Shown here: positions 1 to 12,260 of the stretch, one piece after another
Layout: each line of letters begins with the position of its first letter
Numbering within the stretch: the first letter of the stretch is position 1
Assembly (NCBI GenBank): GCA_964007475.1
Contig: OZ023273.1
Span: 26,709,557-26,773,556 of the forward strand
Length of the DNA stretch: 64,000 bases
DNA from: Hybos culiciformis
Lineage: Eukaryota; Arthropoda; Insecta; Diptera; Hybotidae
Direction: 5' to 3'
Notes under the pieces: model-generated
Told to the model about the DNA's origin: nothing
Databases searched by the model: none
Seen by the model: only the letters and a program-made list of their open reading frames with translations
Made by a program: the position numbers and the translations under genes

Positions 1-230
1 CTGTAATTAAATTTCGAATTTTTCACTTTTTTGAAATTAATTAATTTATAATTTTTTCTTAAATCTAAATTTTTAAATCTTAATAAACATTGCGGCGGCG
101 GCATCATCGAATAATTTTTATTATTCAATAAATTAATTCTTTTTATTGAATAATTTATAGTTGAATTAAAAATAGTTTTACTGCTAAATAATAATCCATG
201 ACGGCAACATTTTAAATTATTTAGCAACAT
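1..230 (-). CDS. ABCB10-type transporter, partial first exon (copy 1)
   Basis: The minus strand from ATG at 230 repeats the first exon of the transporter at 49320-54847, including the N-terminus MLLNNLKCCRHGLLF, and is cut by the window edge. The N-terminus is rich in Lys, Arg and Asn and poor in acidic residues, as expected of a mitochondrial presequence. Whether the rest of a second gene lies to the left cannot be seen. If the duplication is an assembly artefact, this is the same exon seen twice. Confidence 0.85.
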   Translation of the reverse strand, partial: MLLNNLKCCRHGLLFSSKTIFNSTINYSIKRINLLNNKNYSMMPPPQCLLRFKNLDLRKNYKLINFKKVKNSKFNY

Positions 231-1114
231 TCTTTTTTTATCTAATTTTCTTTTTTTTATTTAAATATTCGGTGGGCTTTAATAAAATTATTAATTATAT
301 TTTTAATTTATAATAATATTAAAAACAAACCAACAAAATTTTTTACTTTCGTTTCATTTTCATTCTACTTTCTTATCAAATCATCGTTTACGAAGATAAA
401 CGCCACCCGCTGCCTGTTTTAGTCGGCGCACTACTGTTTTTTTTTCTTCGCGCATTAAATCATATCGCCGCATTTAAGGCTGCATGCAAACACGCTAGTG
501 AAATAACGACTGAGTGAGAAAAAAAAAATGTATTTGGTGCTGCAATTTTCTCTGCATCAATTTAAATTTTTTCGGAATTTTCAAACTGAATCTTTAGTAT
601 TATCAGTATATTGGCACTATTTTTATATATTGTCACTATTTTTATTTTGGAATTGTTGCATTTTTCTGGCGGTCTTTCTTATTGCTCTTCTGCCCAGATG
701 TGCTAGCTGAAATGCTGTAAAAGAAATCAACTGCCGCCATCACAATCGCACTTATTATTTTTCTTAGCCATGTAGGTATGTGAAGTTCTAATCCTTGGAT
801 TTTAAAGTCCGGGCGTCAGGCCCATTCAAAATGAACAGAAATTAAATAGCAACGTCCATTTATAGTCAATTTCTGGTATTTTTAAATAAAATGGTTAATT
901 CGGAAGTGTGGGCCAGACCTCAGTTCAACTACCTACCAAATTTCATTGGCGTGGAGTTTATTTAATTTCTGGGATTTTTTAATAAAATGGTCATTTTGAA
1001 AGTTTTATTGGCGTCTCTGCACTGGAAGTGAAGCTGTTCAAGTATCAGTTATAGTGATCTACGATATAAAAATCTACTTTATTTTCGTCAAAGTATTAGT
1101 TTTTTTCTTAGGAC
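231..1114. other. 5' flank of ABCB10 copy 1; no gene seen
   Basis: Upstream side of the transporter's first exon. A somewhat GC-richer patch near 400-500 may be promoter or 5' UTR. A 60-codon ORF at 528-710 has no coding character and is broken by an indel in copy 2. The stretch ends at a TA microsatellite. Confidence 0.5.
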
Positions 1115-1139
1115 TATATATATATATATATATATATAT
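1115..1139. repeat. TA microsatellite, insertion site of foldback elements
   Basis: A TA tract of about 25 bp, with another at 2101-2122. In copy 2 the equivalent place (about 55713-55752) is one longer uninterrupted TA tract, so the elements at 1140-3047 lie within or beside a TA microsatellite. Confidence 0.85.
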
Positions 1140-2100
1140 GGGGCACTGAATTATGACCGCATGAATTATGACCGCGGAAAAAGTTTGTACGGGCGGGCAA
1201 AATTCATTTTTAAAATGAATTTTGTCCGCGCAACAAAATGTCTTTTGACCGCGCGGTCAAAATTCATTTTATTTATAAATTGAGTCGCGGTCAAAATTCA
1301 TTTTGAAAATGAATTTTGCCCGCACATTTTCTCGCGGTCAAAATTCATTTTTTTATAAATTGAGTCACGGCCAAAATTCATTTTGAAAATGAATTTTGTC
1401 CGCACATTTTGCCGCGGTCAAAATTCATTTTTTTTAAATTGAGTTGTTGCCGGGAACGCGAGTATTATGCATAAAAGTTATGGAGAAGATACAATTCATT
1501 TTAAATGACTTATTTCAAAAAATGAAATCAACCCTCCGATAAAACATTGTGTTCTAAGCAAAAGGGCAAGGGCGCCAGCTGCAAATCCCACTGACCAACC
1601 GCTCGCCCGCCGCCCTGCTGCCCCCCCTTCCCCTTGTGTCTACCCCACAAATATTTTACCTATTTTACTCACATACGATAAATAGTGTCGTTTTAAAAAT
1701 GATTTTAGGCCTTTTCCAAAAGGATGCCGTACAAAATGTATGAAAAAGCTGTTTTTATTTTCAATATTTGTTAAGTAATATTTTTGATGAAACTATTTCT
1801 GCATAATACAGCCGCAAATTTTGTCGCGGTCAAAATTCATTTTTTTTCTAAATAGAGTCGCGGCCAAAATTCATTTTGAAAATGAATTTTGTCCGCACAT
1901 TTTGCCGCGGTCAAAATTCATTTTTTTACTAAATTGAGTTGCGGCCAAAATTCATTTTAAAAATGAATTTTGTCCGCACATTTTGTAGCGGTCAAAATTC
2001 ATTTGTTTTCTAAATTGAGGCGCGGTCAAAATTCATTTTGAAAATGAATTTTGACCGCCAGTCGCGGTCATAATTCATGCGGTCAAAATTCATGGAGCCA
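1140..2100. mobile_element. Foldback-like element with palindromic GCGGTC units and GC-rich core
   Basis: The ends are inverted: left GGGGCACTGAATTATGACC, right (reverse complement) TGGCTCCATGAATTTTGACC, each followed by a second ATGAATTATGACCGCG motif. Inside, tandem units flanked by GCGGTC and GTCCGC contain the self-complementary run ATTCATTTTGAAAATGAAT, arranged on both sides of a non-repetitive centre (about 1450-1800). The centre holds a GC-rich block at about 1567-1640 containing CAAATCCCACTGACCAACC. No transposase ORF is present. The element is absent from copy 2, so it is a presence/absence insertion. The plan and ends match the element at 16757-17462. No clear target duplication can be read because the target is a TA tract. 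Confidence 0.75.
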
Positions 2101-2126
2101 TATATATATATATATATATATAATTC

Positions 2127-3047
2127 TATACCTTTTCAACTTCAAATTGGAAATAATCATTTTCAAAATGGAAATAATCATTTTCAAAATGGAAATAATC
2201 ATTTTCAAAATGGAAATAATCATTTTCTAAATGGAAATAATCATTTTCTAAATGGAAATAATCATTTTCTAAATGGAAATAATCATTTTCAAATTAGAAA
2301 TAATCATTTTTTAAATGGAAATAATCATTTTCTAAATGGAAATAATCATTTTCAAATTGGAAATTAATTTTAAAATAGTAAGGTAGCAAGCCAGATACGC
2401 TCAAAAAGTGTTTCAAGTTTTTTATTAGTTGCATCTTTGCCAAAAAGTGCAATATACAAAAAAAAAAATTTTGTTTAAAAAAATGTCGTTCATTGAGAAG
2501 TGGGAACCTGATAATGTTAAAAAGAAAATTTATGTTTTACACAACAATGTGGTGGGGATTGGAGAGCGCTCTCAAAAACTTTAGGAGTGAAAACGACATT
2601 ATATAGGTGGGTTAATGGATGGAAAGTTGTTTTATAAAGCACAAATTTGATTTTTAACATTATCAGGTTCCCATTTCTTAATATACGACATTTTTTTAAA
2701 CAAAAATTTTTTTTTTGTATATTGCACTTTTTGGCAAAGATGCAACTAATAAAAAACTTCAAACACTGTTTGATCGTATCTGGCTTGCTACCTTACTATT
2801 TTAAGATTAATTTTCATTTTGAAAATGATTATTTCCATTTTGAAAATGATTAATTCCATTTTGAAAATGATTATTTCCATTTTGAAAATGATTATTTCCA
2901 TTTTGAAAATGATTAATTCCATTTTGAAAATGATTATTTCCATTTTGAAAATGATTAATTCCATTTTGAAAATGATTATTTCCATTTTGAAAATGATTAT
3001 TTCCAATTTGAAAATGATTATTTCCAATTTGAAGTTGAAAAGGTATA
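2127..3047. mobile_element. Foldback (FB-like) element with inverted arrays of a 21-bp repeat
   Basis: The termini are perfect inverted repeats: TATACCTTTTCAACTTCAAA at the left, its reverse complement at the right. Each arm is an array of about 11 copies of a 21-bp unit (GGAAATAATCATTTTCAAAAT and variants), 2140-2365 and inverted 2812-3032. The spacer is itself mostly palindromic: 2377-2524 pairs with about 2650-2796, leaving a loop near 2525-2650. This matches the architecture of Drosophila FB foldback transposons, whose long inverted repeats are built of short tandem repeats; homology to FB is not shown. Open reading frames across the arrays arise because 21 is a multiple of three. Confidence 0.85.
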
Positions 3048-6000
3048 CTTCCTATCGTTTTTTTCTTACAGAATTTAATTATCAAAAATTTATTTTTTTA
3101 AGTCATTTAATTGATTTTAAAGTCTTATAAAAGCTTTTTTAATTAAAAAAATAAATGAATGTAGCGAAAATGTTGCGAAAATGTTGTGCAACATTCTTTG
3201 ACTGGACTTAAAAAAATATTTGACTAACTTCATATTGTTTTGTGCAGAACAGTTTCTACCCTTAATGACGTGAAATTATCGTGATGCACCACTCATTTGT
3301 AGCAATAACAAAGAGTTAATTTTATAATATAATAGTCTTCTAAATCAAGTTTTGAATGATTCTGTATTTCGTTGGATGATATTTACATTTAAAACCAAAT
3401 TTTTCCAATTTATTACCACAGACATTGGAATGAATATTACATTATCCTGTCAATCTGTACTTATATGGACTTATATGATGATTATGTGAAAATCAAAAAA
3501 TAGCAAAACAAAAAGTTGTTTATTATTTTATGGTCTTTATTTTGAATAATTATAATAGAGTACGTTGTATATGTACACACAGTATAAGATTTTTTCAGAA
3601 TCTGTTTGTATGTTGGACAATCATAAATTATTTTGCCTCAAATTTGGATTTTTACGCTGTTGCTTACACGATAATAATCCTAAAGTTTATTTTATTATAT
3701 TAAGACAGAATTATTAAAATAAAATTTATAATGCTTAGATAATTTTTTTTTTTAACATTTTGCTTAATCTTAATTTATACAATCCGCAATCTTAATTATA
3801 AGTTACTCTTATCTATAATCTTAAAATATTTTATATACAATTAAATGTTTTTTGATAATTCAAAATGAAAGTTTTGATAGAGTTTACTGTTATTTTATTA
3901 TATTATATGTATATAATTATTTATATATTATTCTTCAAATGAAATTTTGTAATGTAAGGCTTACACTTTTCTTATTTTATAAAAATATATAATGTAGTTA
4001 GGTATACAACATAAGGGTTTTTTATACATCTAAATATATATATATCTTTTTTTTAATTATAAATTTTAAAAATTTTAACAATTTTTTTTAAATTTTTGTT
4101 TTAGGAAAAAAATATACTTGATATATTCCTGATATAAGAATTTGTATACATATAGATATATATATATATATAAATAATTCCAATTTTCAACATTATTAAA
4201 ATATTATTATCTAAAATCAATTTAAAAAAAAAAATGAATTTTATTAAAATTATTTTATATTAAGATCTGAATTATAATATTAGTTATATATATGTTATAT
4301 AATTTTGTTTTAAAACATTACTCTCTAACAAAAATATTTAAGAATATTGTATTTTTACTATATATATATAAATAAAAATAATCATTTAAGAAAGACAAGA
4401 ATTTTTTTCTTATTATTTATATTCAATCTAAAATCTGATGATGGAACTATTCTTAATTTTATCTCCATATTTTATGTTCATATTTTAGTCGAGGCATAAG
4501 AAAATATTTATTTTGTGTTTTATATTTATTACATACACAATTGTTAACCAGAGTCAGCCCTGTTTTTGATATATGTAGATAGATACATATCTAAAATTTT
4601 ATTAATCAAGTAAATTATACGAAATAAACTTTTCTTTGAAATTTTTTGTATTGAATATATTAAAATATCTCCGCTATTTTATTTACCTTGTGTCTACGGA
4701 CAGTCTGATATGACGTAGACATTATTAAATAATCAAAATTTTTAAATAATCTTTAAATTAGAAATTTTTTTTGTATTTAAAAGTGGTATGTTTTTAATAC
4801 ATTTCGGAAAATTTATTATTATTTTTCTTAAAACATCATATGTTTATTTCCAAAACAATTTTTTTTATTCAATTTGATTGTGCAATCTCAGCTTTGGTAA
4901 GCAAAATAGATTTAAATAATATTAGACAAATGATAATGTACAATTTTTTCCTTATTTGTTGTTTAGATATTATTTGGAATTCAAATTCACATAGTGTGGT
5001 TTGTACAAAATTCCGTAATACCATTGATTATGTACTAAAATTATCAGTTCCAAACATTTTTAGTATTCTAAATCAACTGTAATACCTGCATATACAATTT
5101 TAAATGTGATTAATTAATTTTGAATTTTTGTATTTTTAATTTACATTCATTGATAGAGTTTTAATACCTTATCGTACTTGAATATTATTTTACTTTTTTT
5201 AAATAAATTGAAACTATAATTTATTTTTAATATGCAATGCGACCGCACTCTATTCCTTTTCTTTTAATTTTTGTGTATAGTCGTCGAGTTAAATAAGTTT
5301 ATTTTTGGATCTATGTGAAATTTGAAATCCAAGGTATACAAGTATACAAGTATTATCCAGTAACATGTAAGGTCTGGAAAGTTTGTTTGATTTTTCTAAC
5401 TGTTACATTATTTGATTAGAAAATTTAAACAAGCATTGAATATTAAGTCACTGAAATATTTCTCAAATATTTCTTCTTTTATACATACTTTTTGATTTAA
5501 TTATGTATATTATATTATATACTTCTACATATGTAATTATCTAGCCAGTAGTTTTTATTTCTGAAAATAATTTTTATTGAAACAGCTTGAAAAATAATAT
5601 TTATTAATCGTTGTATTAAAAACGGAAACAAAAGTTAAATTTCGCTTGTAATTAAAAGTGCCCAATCGACTCGATCAGCTACTTAAATAATTATTAAGAT
5701 TTGAATTGAATTTACCAAATTTATTTTTCAAAGGTATTTACAATTTTTTTTACCATTTGTCTAACAATGAACAGGATTTTATACTCGAAAGAACATTAAA
5801 ATTTTAAATAATATAAAAAAAATAATATAAATGAAATTCAAAACGTGCTTGCTTCAATACTTATTTAATAAAAAATAAGATCTTAGCATTCGGTTCTTAA
5901 ATTTAAAAGATTAGGGGAAGCAAAATTTTTTAATGAAATCAAAAATCAAAAATTAATAAATTTTTGTAAAATAATTGCGTAACAAAATTATGTACATAAA

Positions 6001-7081
6001 ATAATAAAAAAAATTTATGAATTAATTTCATTAAATAGTAAAATGCAAATTATATTAAATAAATTACGAAACTTACAATATTCCTCAGCTCAAAATTAAA
6101 ATACATTTGATATAGTAATGCTTAAACTAAGTATGTTATACGAAAAAAATTGAAGCCTATAATCACGTTTTTCATTCTAAGCTTTTCCTGATATTTATTT
6201 CTTTCATTTATACTACAAATTATAAATGATTATTACCTAAAAATATTTCTAACTCAATTATTCATTCATAATTTGAATGTCAATTTTATTTTCTTACTTA
6301 TTGAGAAAAAAACTATGAATAAAATAAAATTAAATTAATTATTTCCTTAAATATTAATTTCAGAACTTATAAACAGTTAATGTTTAAGAATATTTCAGAA
6401 CTTGGTAAAAAAAATTTTAAAACCAAGCATCTAAAATAGCCCAACAATAAAATATTACAAGTGAAAATCTTTTCTTTTTTTTTTTTTTGAAGAAATAAAT
6501 CATTTTTTACTCATGAACTTATATTTCTTTTTTTGTTTAATAAATTTTACTCTTAAATTAAAAAATCTATCTTAGCAAGTTCATATTTAGAAGTTTTAAG
6601 TTTTGACTGCAAAAAATTCTGCTGAACTAAAAATTAAAAATGCCTTTAAACTTGCTTTGAAACCGGTAATTTTTTTTTGAAGGTTCAACGGAAATGAAGA
6701 GGCTGTTAACCTTGATGTAGCAATTCATTAATATTTTTTATTTGCATCACAGAAATATTAAAATTGAAAATTTTTGTAAATTTTCTTTCAAATTATTTGA
6801 TTATTATTACTTGATGGTTTAACTTTGAGAATGGTATCAAGAGATAATGCAGGTATATAATATATTATACATACATTTACATAAGAATTTGTTAATTTTT
6901 TTATTTTATATTTTTTATCTTGAAATGACCAGTAGTTGATACCTCGTAGGCTAAAGTTTAAGAGATAAATTCGTAGACTGTTTTTTCTTTCTAAATTAAT
7001 TTAGCTAATGTACGAAAACCAAATATTTGATTGTTCACTTTTGTATTAATTAATTTAATTTTCTATAAATAATAATAAAAA
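3048..7081. other. Gene-free stretch downstream of the Q-rich gene, copy 1
   Basis: Very AT-rich sequence with short TA and poly-T tracts. It lies 3' of the Q-rich gene and 5' of the ABCB10 exon and could include a long 3' UTR. An 80-codon ORF (4840-5082) shows no recognisable domain. No RNA gene or transposon was recognised. The uninserted TTA target of the copy 2 MITE is at 3262-3264. Confidence 0.6.
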
Positions 7082-10000
7082 TCAGGCACTGAAGTCCTCT
7101 ATTGAATTTCGACCCTGCTGGGATTTCTGCTGTGGAATCACGGTTAATGATTTTGGAATTTTTGACAGCAAATTATTATCTAATATTAGTTGATTACCTC
7201 CCATGTTCAAATTTGATGCGGCGGCTGCTAGACTCATATTTGCTGCTGCCTTTTGCATTTGTTGATGAATAAAATTTTGCTGCATTTGTTGTGATGTCGA
7301 CAATGACGGCATTTGTTTCAGATATGGGTTTCCTGATGTTGATGCTGTATTAAAAGCTAAAATGGGAAAATTAAAATTATATTAAGCTATATTCTTCAAT
7401 AGCATAAATTCATAAATTATTTTAATAAAAATATATTTCCTTCACCTGAAGTTGCTGTCGAAGTCGCTTGTGAATGTGGATTTGACAACACATTCGACAT
7501 TGTGGGAATAGTTGGTAAAATCGATACCGAATTGTTAATAAAAGGTGGAGGTAAACCCATTGGACCAAAACTACTTGAGTTTGATGTTGTAGGCAAAATT
7601 TGTACATGATTTTGTTGAATCATCTGCTGTTGAACTGTTTTTGGTAAAATTGGTACAAAATTTGAAGTACTTTGCTGATGCTTCAGCTGGGCCATTTGAT
7701 TTTGTTGTTGTTGATGTAATGTTTGCTTTTTTTTAGATTGGGATTGTGAATCACTAGTAGATGACGAACGACTTGGCCCTCCACCTACTGGAAATAGTGA
7801 ATTCTGCTCGAGTATTTTATTCGGAATCAGAGGTATTTTACCCTGCTGATGTTGAGAATTGCTTGGTTGCTGTTTTGCTTTGTTTGATGGCTTACCGCTT
7901 TTGAGCATCTTATCACGTAAAATTTTTTCTCGACGAATTATACACATTCGATTATAATCATGAATTGAAATCAAATATGGTTTACCACCTTCAAATTAAA
8001 TAATGATAAGTAATTAAAAAAAATGAGAAATAAAAAAATGTGAAATATTGGTAATAGTGCATACCAGATTGAACTTGAACTAAGGCGGGAAGTCTCCTTC
8101 CATCTACAGTTTCAAATAAAGGTCCTGTTTGATTCAAATGAGCCCCAGATGAAACTGGCATTAAAGTTGGTCTCCAATTTTTACTATTTTGGCGTTCAGC
8201 AGGTGTTAATGTGTCTGGCAGTACAATTATATTATGCTTAGAAGGCGGTTTTTGATTTTGGTGTTGTTGTTGTTGCTGTTGTTGCTGTTGCTGTTGCAGT
8301 TGCTGTTGCTGCTGTTGCTGCTGTTGTTGTTGAGTTAATTGATTACGTTGTATTTGTTGTTGTTTACCCACCGTCGCTGACATCATTGCTTGCCGATTTT
8401 TATTTATGCTTATTAATTCTGGTGGCAAATTGATTTCAACCAATTTAGATTGAGCTTTTTCATCTGAATTTGTTGAGAATTCATTGTTTCCAATTAATTT
8501 GTTTGCAGCAGCTAATAGTTTTTGCTGTTTTGAACTAATTGAAGCTCCCTCTATTGTTTTAGTTGCAGCTATCGGCAAAATTTCTACAGCATTTTTATTG
8601 CTGACTGCAATAAAAAATTAATTATTATTATATTATTAGTATATTAAAAAAAATAAATTTTACCTAACTACAATTATTGAAGGAAAATAAAAATTCTATT
8701 CTACATAATTATATAAAATTAAAAATTCAAATTAAAATTAATCTATATCTATATATGTACATATTATAATTCTGTTAATTTGACAGGGAATCAACGCGGA
8801 GTCAAAACGTCCAACACTACGTAGTTGGTCTTCACATGCAGACGTCATTTACATTGTCGATTTTCCGAAATCACCCTTGGGTAAAGAGTCAGGGGGGGGG
8901 ACTTTATCTCCGAAACACTATGATATACAAACATACTCTCTTTAGTCTATTTTGATGGTTTGTAAAAATATCAATATTAAGACATTGTAAAATTTAGTAC
9001 ATACAACAAAAACAATTATTTTGTAATATTACCATTGATATTTGAACATATTTTAGTGATATTGCTATTAGTTGATCCTTGAATATTGGTCTGCGATTGT
9101 GTTTTTGGTTTTGTTGTAATTGTAACAGGATAACTTTGTTTCGAATTGTCACCTGATGATAATGAAGAACGTTGTTGGGATGATTGAGTTTTTGCTGATA
9201 AGGCTTGTGTTGTAGAGGCAATTGTATTATCATAAGATCGTAACCTATTTTGTACAATTTGTGAATAAACTGTAGCATTTGAACTGGCATTATTAGTTAA
9301 AATTAAATCACCATTACGATAATATTTTTCTAATAAAATTAAATGTCTTAAAAAACTTGATTGATTTCCATAAGGCTTCTGTAACTCTTCCCATAAACGT
9401 CGAGTAGGTTCATCATATTGTAAAAATGTTTGAACTCTTGTCCAACCTTCTGGTGTGCGTAATGAGCCAGAACTATTAAAAGGTATATTCATCTGAAAAT
9501 ATAAAAAAATTAATAAGTTTGAAAATTTTATAAGTCTTGGGTTCCGTGAAAAAAAAACTAACAGAAAATTTTCAAAAAGTTTATATTTTATTATTCTTTT
9601 ATCCAAAAAATTAGCGAACAAGTTTCTTTAAATAAATTTATTAAGATTAAGAATAATATAAAGAAAAGTATCCTTTTTGTCTTTCAGAATATTAATAAGA
9701 ATTAAGAAAAATACCGTCTTTTTAAATAAAATGTTTAAATAACGAAAATACTGCAAACTTAAATCATTCCATTCGGTGAAGCAGTTTTTTAAATAATAAG
9801 ATTGAGTTATCGCTGGAACTGATTAACCGACTCTATTCCAAAATGTTTAAAACCTTTCGCACATCATTGAGTTCATCAGAATTTTTTAAAACTTAAAAAA
9901 AAAAAAACATTTAGTTGAGAGCTTCTAAGTTCAAAACTAGAAGTTCTAAAAAATACTTGTATATCCAACAAAAAATTATTATGAAGAGTATTTTTTTTTT

Positions 10001-10563
10001 AAAACAGCGAGTGACTTCATGAATGTCAGCATTATCGAAGAATATTATTCTTTACCTTGCTTAAGCGCAAGTAAATAAGATTGTGCATATTTTGGTATTC
10101 AAACGAAATCAGTCTGGTACTTATAAAATAACTAATAATGAAATCATGTGTTCAATTCTAGAATAGGAGTCAAAAATTAATAATAAAATTATTTTGACAA
10201 TTTAAATAAATAAATAAATAAATACTTTTAAATCAAAAATATTAAAACTAACCTGTAGGCCCATTTCTTCTTCTCCTGGGAATAATTCTCTCATTGATAT
10301 ATTTGGATTTGATCTTAAAACTAAAGAAATATTATCTCCTTTTGTACTAGAATTATTTTTATTATTATCTTCTTGCAAAATTTGTTTTAACTTTGATGCT
10401 AAATCTTCATCTTGAGTAACTTCCGGCGAGTCGTCTGATATAACTGGTACACCATCTTCTACAATAAAATCATTATCCATTTGACTTATTTCATTATTTA
10501 CATTTGATAATTCTTCAGTTTCCGAAGATTGTTTTCTATGTTTTTTATCCTTTTCTTTGTTAT
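7082..10563 (-). CDS. Glutamine-rich, probably nuclear protein, 5'-truncated at gap (copy 1)
   Basis: Exons, each with GT-AG junctions and consistent phase: 10563-10253 (open into the gap), 9492-9033, 8604-8065, 7988-7446, 7356-7082. The visible product is about 708 residues and ends ...EDFSA. Features: a charged Lys/Glu stretch at the gap side; an acidic block (DNDFIVEDGVPVISDDSPEV); a folded-looking block containing TPEGWTRVQTFLQYDEPTRR and SFLRHLILLEKYYRNGDLIL; a poly-Gln run of about 25 at 8256-8335; a block with ISIHDYNRMCIIRREKILRD; then Gln/Ser/Asn-rich sequence. I do not recognise the family. Poly-Gln and charged segments suggest a transcriptional or chromatin protein, which is inference. 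The exon enters the Ns without a splice site, so the missing part is assembly loss, not a natural end. Confidence 0.85.
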
Positions 10564-10763
10564 NNNNNNNNNNNNNNNNNNNNNNNNNNNNNNNNNNNNN
10601 NNNNNNNNNNNNNNNNNNNNNNNNNNNNNNNNNNNNNNNNNNNNNNNNNNNNNNNNNNNNNNNNNNNNNNNNNNNNNNNNNNNNNNNNNNNNNNNNNNNN
10701 NNNNNNNNNNNNNNNNNNNNNNNNNNNNNNNNNNNNNNNNNNNNNNNNNNNNNNNNNNNNNNN
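10564..10763. other. Assembly gap of 200 Ns
   Basis: Exactly 200 Ns, a round-number scaffold join. The exon on its left is open in frame up to the Ns, and no continuation of that exon is recognised on the right. The join also marks the end of copy 1 of the duplicated segment, which suggests two contigs placed side by side. Confidence 0.98.
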
Positions 10764-12260
10764 GTAAGTAAAGGTAAACCAAAGTCAATTTTCCAATAGT
10801 ATAGTTCAGTTATATTTATAAAAAAATGTAATTAATTGATTGTTGGAAGTATGAAATTATTTTTTTTGTTATTTTATAGATTACTATAATGACTTTAGAT
10901 TTTTCATTAATTTATTAATTTTGAAAATACCAGGGCAATTTATTTAATAATTTGGAAATGTCAGGGATCTTATTTTGGGGCCCCTAAATAATGACATTTT
11001 TATCCATATGAGCGAACCGAAATTAACTTTATAGTACATTTCTGTCCTAATTGGATTACTGCAATTTGAAACAATAGAACCTATTGCGTTTTGAGCATAC
11101 GTTTTGAAATCACAATAAGATGTACGGATTACCACAATTTGGTAGTAACCCAAACATATACATACTATGAATTACATATTGCGTTTTGATAACGAAACTA
11201 TTTATATTGGGAAATTCTTAAAATGTAACTAAATAGAAATTTTACCGAAGTTATGATCAGAATTCCAGGCTTCTTATTGGGAAAAAACAACAATCGCGAT
11301 ATAATAAATTTCCTTATATACATATATAGATTAATAAGATTTGAGACAACAATAATTTATACATGGATTACTGCGTTTTGAAATCGAAGTAATTTATATA
11401 TAGATTATTGCGTTTTGAAACCGCAATAATACATAATACATGTATTACTAAGATTTGAGACCGCATTAATCTATAGGTATGGATTATTGCGTATATTTTA
11501 TTTCGGTTTGCTCTCAACAAAATATAGTATGATTCTCCAAGTCACTAATTATTATTATGATTCTCTGTTAATGTAAAAAAATAAAATAATTCTTTTCTTT
11601 TCAGTACACATTTATTGAAATTTTACTAAGTGAAGGCATGTGCAATTATATATATTTCCAAAGATTTAAGTTATTCCTGCCTATTGATTTTAATCTGACA
11701 TTTTCGTTCTAAGAAATGCCTTATTTTATGAATTTTGTATATGATATATTTTATTGTATAAAACGTGCAAGTTCAAATCTAATTTGAAATTATTTCTAAA
11801 ATAAACTGTGTTATTTAACAATAAAAGCTATTTTAATGTTTAGAACTATATAGTGTGAGTTGGGATCCAAAACAACTCGTTATACAATTTTCAGAAGGCA
11901 ACTTTGACATAATGTGGTTTATATTCTAAGAATAAGGTGTACTGGGATTGACGTTTATCATTTCCGTTGTGCTGAAAAATACAAAATTAATTTAATTATT
12001 TAAGTATAAAACACTTTTTTGTTAATCAATTCTACAAATTCAAGAGCTAATAAAGTATTTAATTTAATTTTTATAATCTCATAAACTAAAATTTAAAACA
12101 ATTGTAGGATTAATTTAAGAAAGTCGAATGCGTTTCTATTATTGAACGAACGTATAACCACCAATAGATTAATAATACTTGAACCGAAAAAATTAAGAAT
12201 TAATAAGTTTAGTCAGTACCTTTGAATAAAATTGATTACCTATAATAGCTTTTAATTTTT
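10764..12260. other. 3' flank of the CDC50 gene with a dispersed repeat
   Basis: No coding region was found. About 10975-11515 is a dispersed repeat, listed separately. The rest is AT-rich and probably includes the 3' UTR of the CDC50-type gene. Confidence 0.6.
10975..11515. repeat. Dispersed repeat, copy A, with internal GCGTTTTGAAA units
   Basis: The left edge (TCCATATGAGCGAACCGAAAT) and the inverted right edge (ATTGCGTATATTTTATTTCG followed by GTTTGCTC) are partly complementary. Between them, variants of ATTACTGCGTTTTGAAATCG recur about six times. The right-edge sequence reappears inverted at 51110-51300, so this is a dispersed family, probably a MITE. No ORF. Confidence 0.6.

Larger units (their letters stand above)
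1..9985. repeat. Duplicated segment, copy 1 (partner 54618-64000)
   Basis: Bases from position 1 match those from 54618 almost base for base, and the match continues to the window end (9985 pairs with 64000). The offset is 54617 at the start and 54015 after the insertions. Differences seen: a 1.9-kb block at 1140-3047 only in this copy, a 1.3-kb MITE only in the other, a longer TA microsatellite in copy 2, about 19 extra bases near 620, a 5-bp indel near 3300, and a few single-base changes. The partial ABCB10 exon and the exons of the Q-rich gene look identical. The segment may run beyond both window edges. Confidence 0.97.

Noticed and set aside
2077..3130. ORFs encoding NGNNHFQ or MEIIIFK heptapeptide repeats on both strands
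   Set aside because: They are the 21-bp foldback arrays read in frame; the period is a multiple of three, so frames stay open on both strands.
4840..5082. 80-codon ORF, repeated at 58855-59097
   Set aside because: Its conservation between the copies only reflects the duplication; AT-driven composition, no domain, no splice context.
9493..9621. N-terminal extension of the Q-rich exon starting MFANFLDKR
   Set aside because: It reads through the intron; the acceptor at 9493-9494 and phase match the exon ending at 10253.
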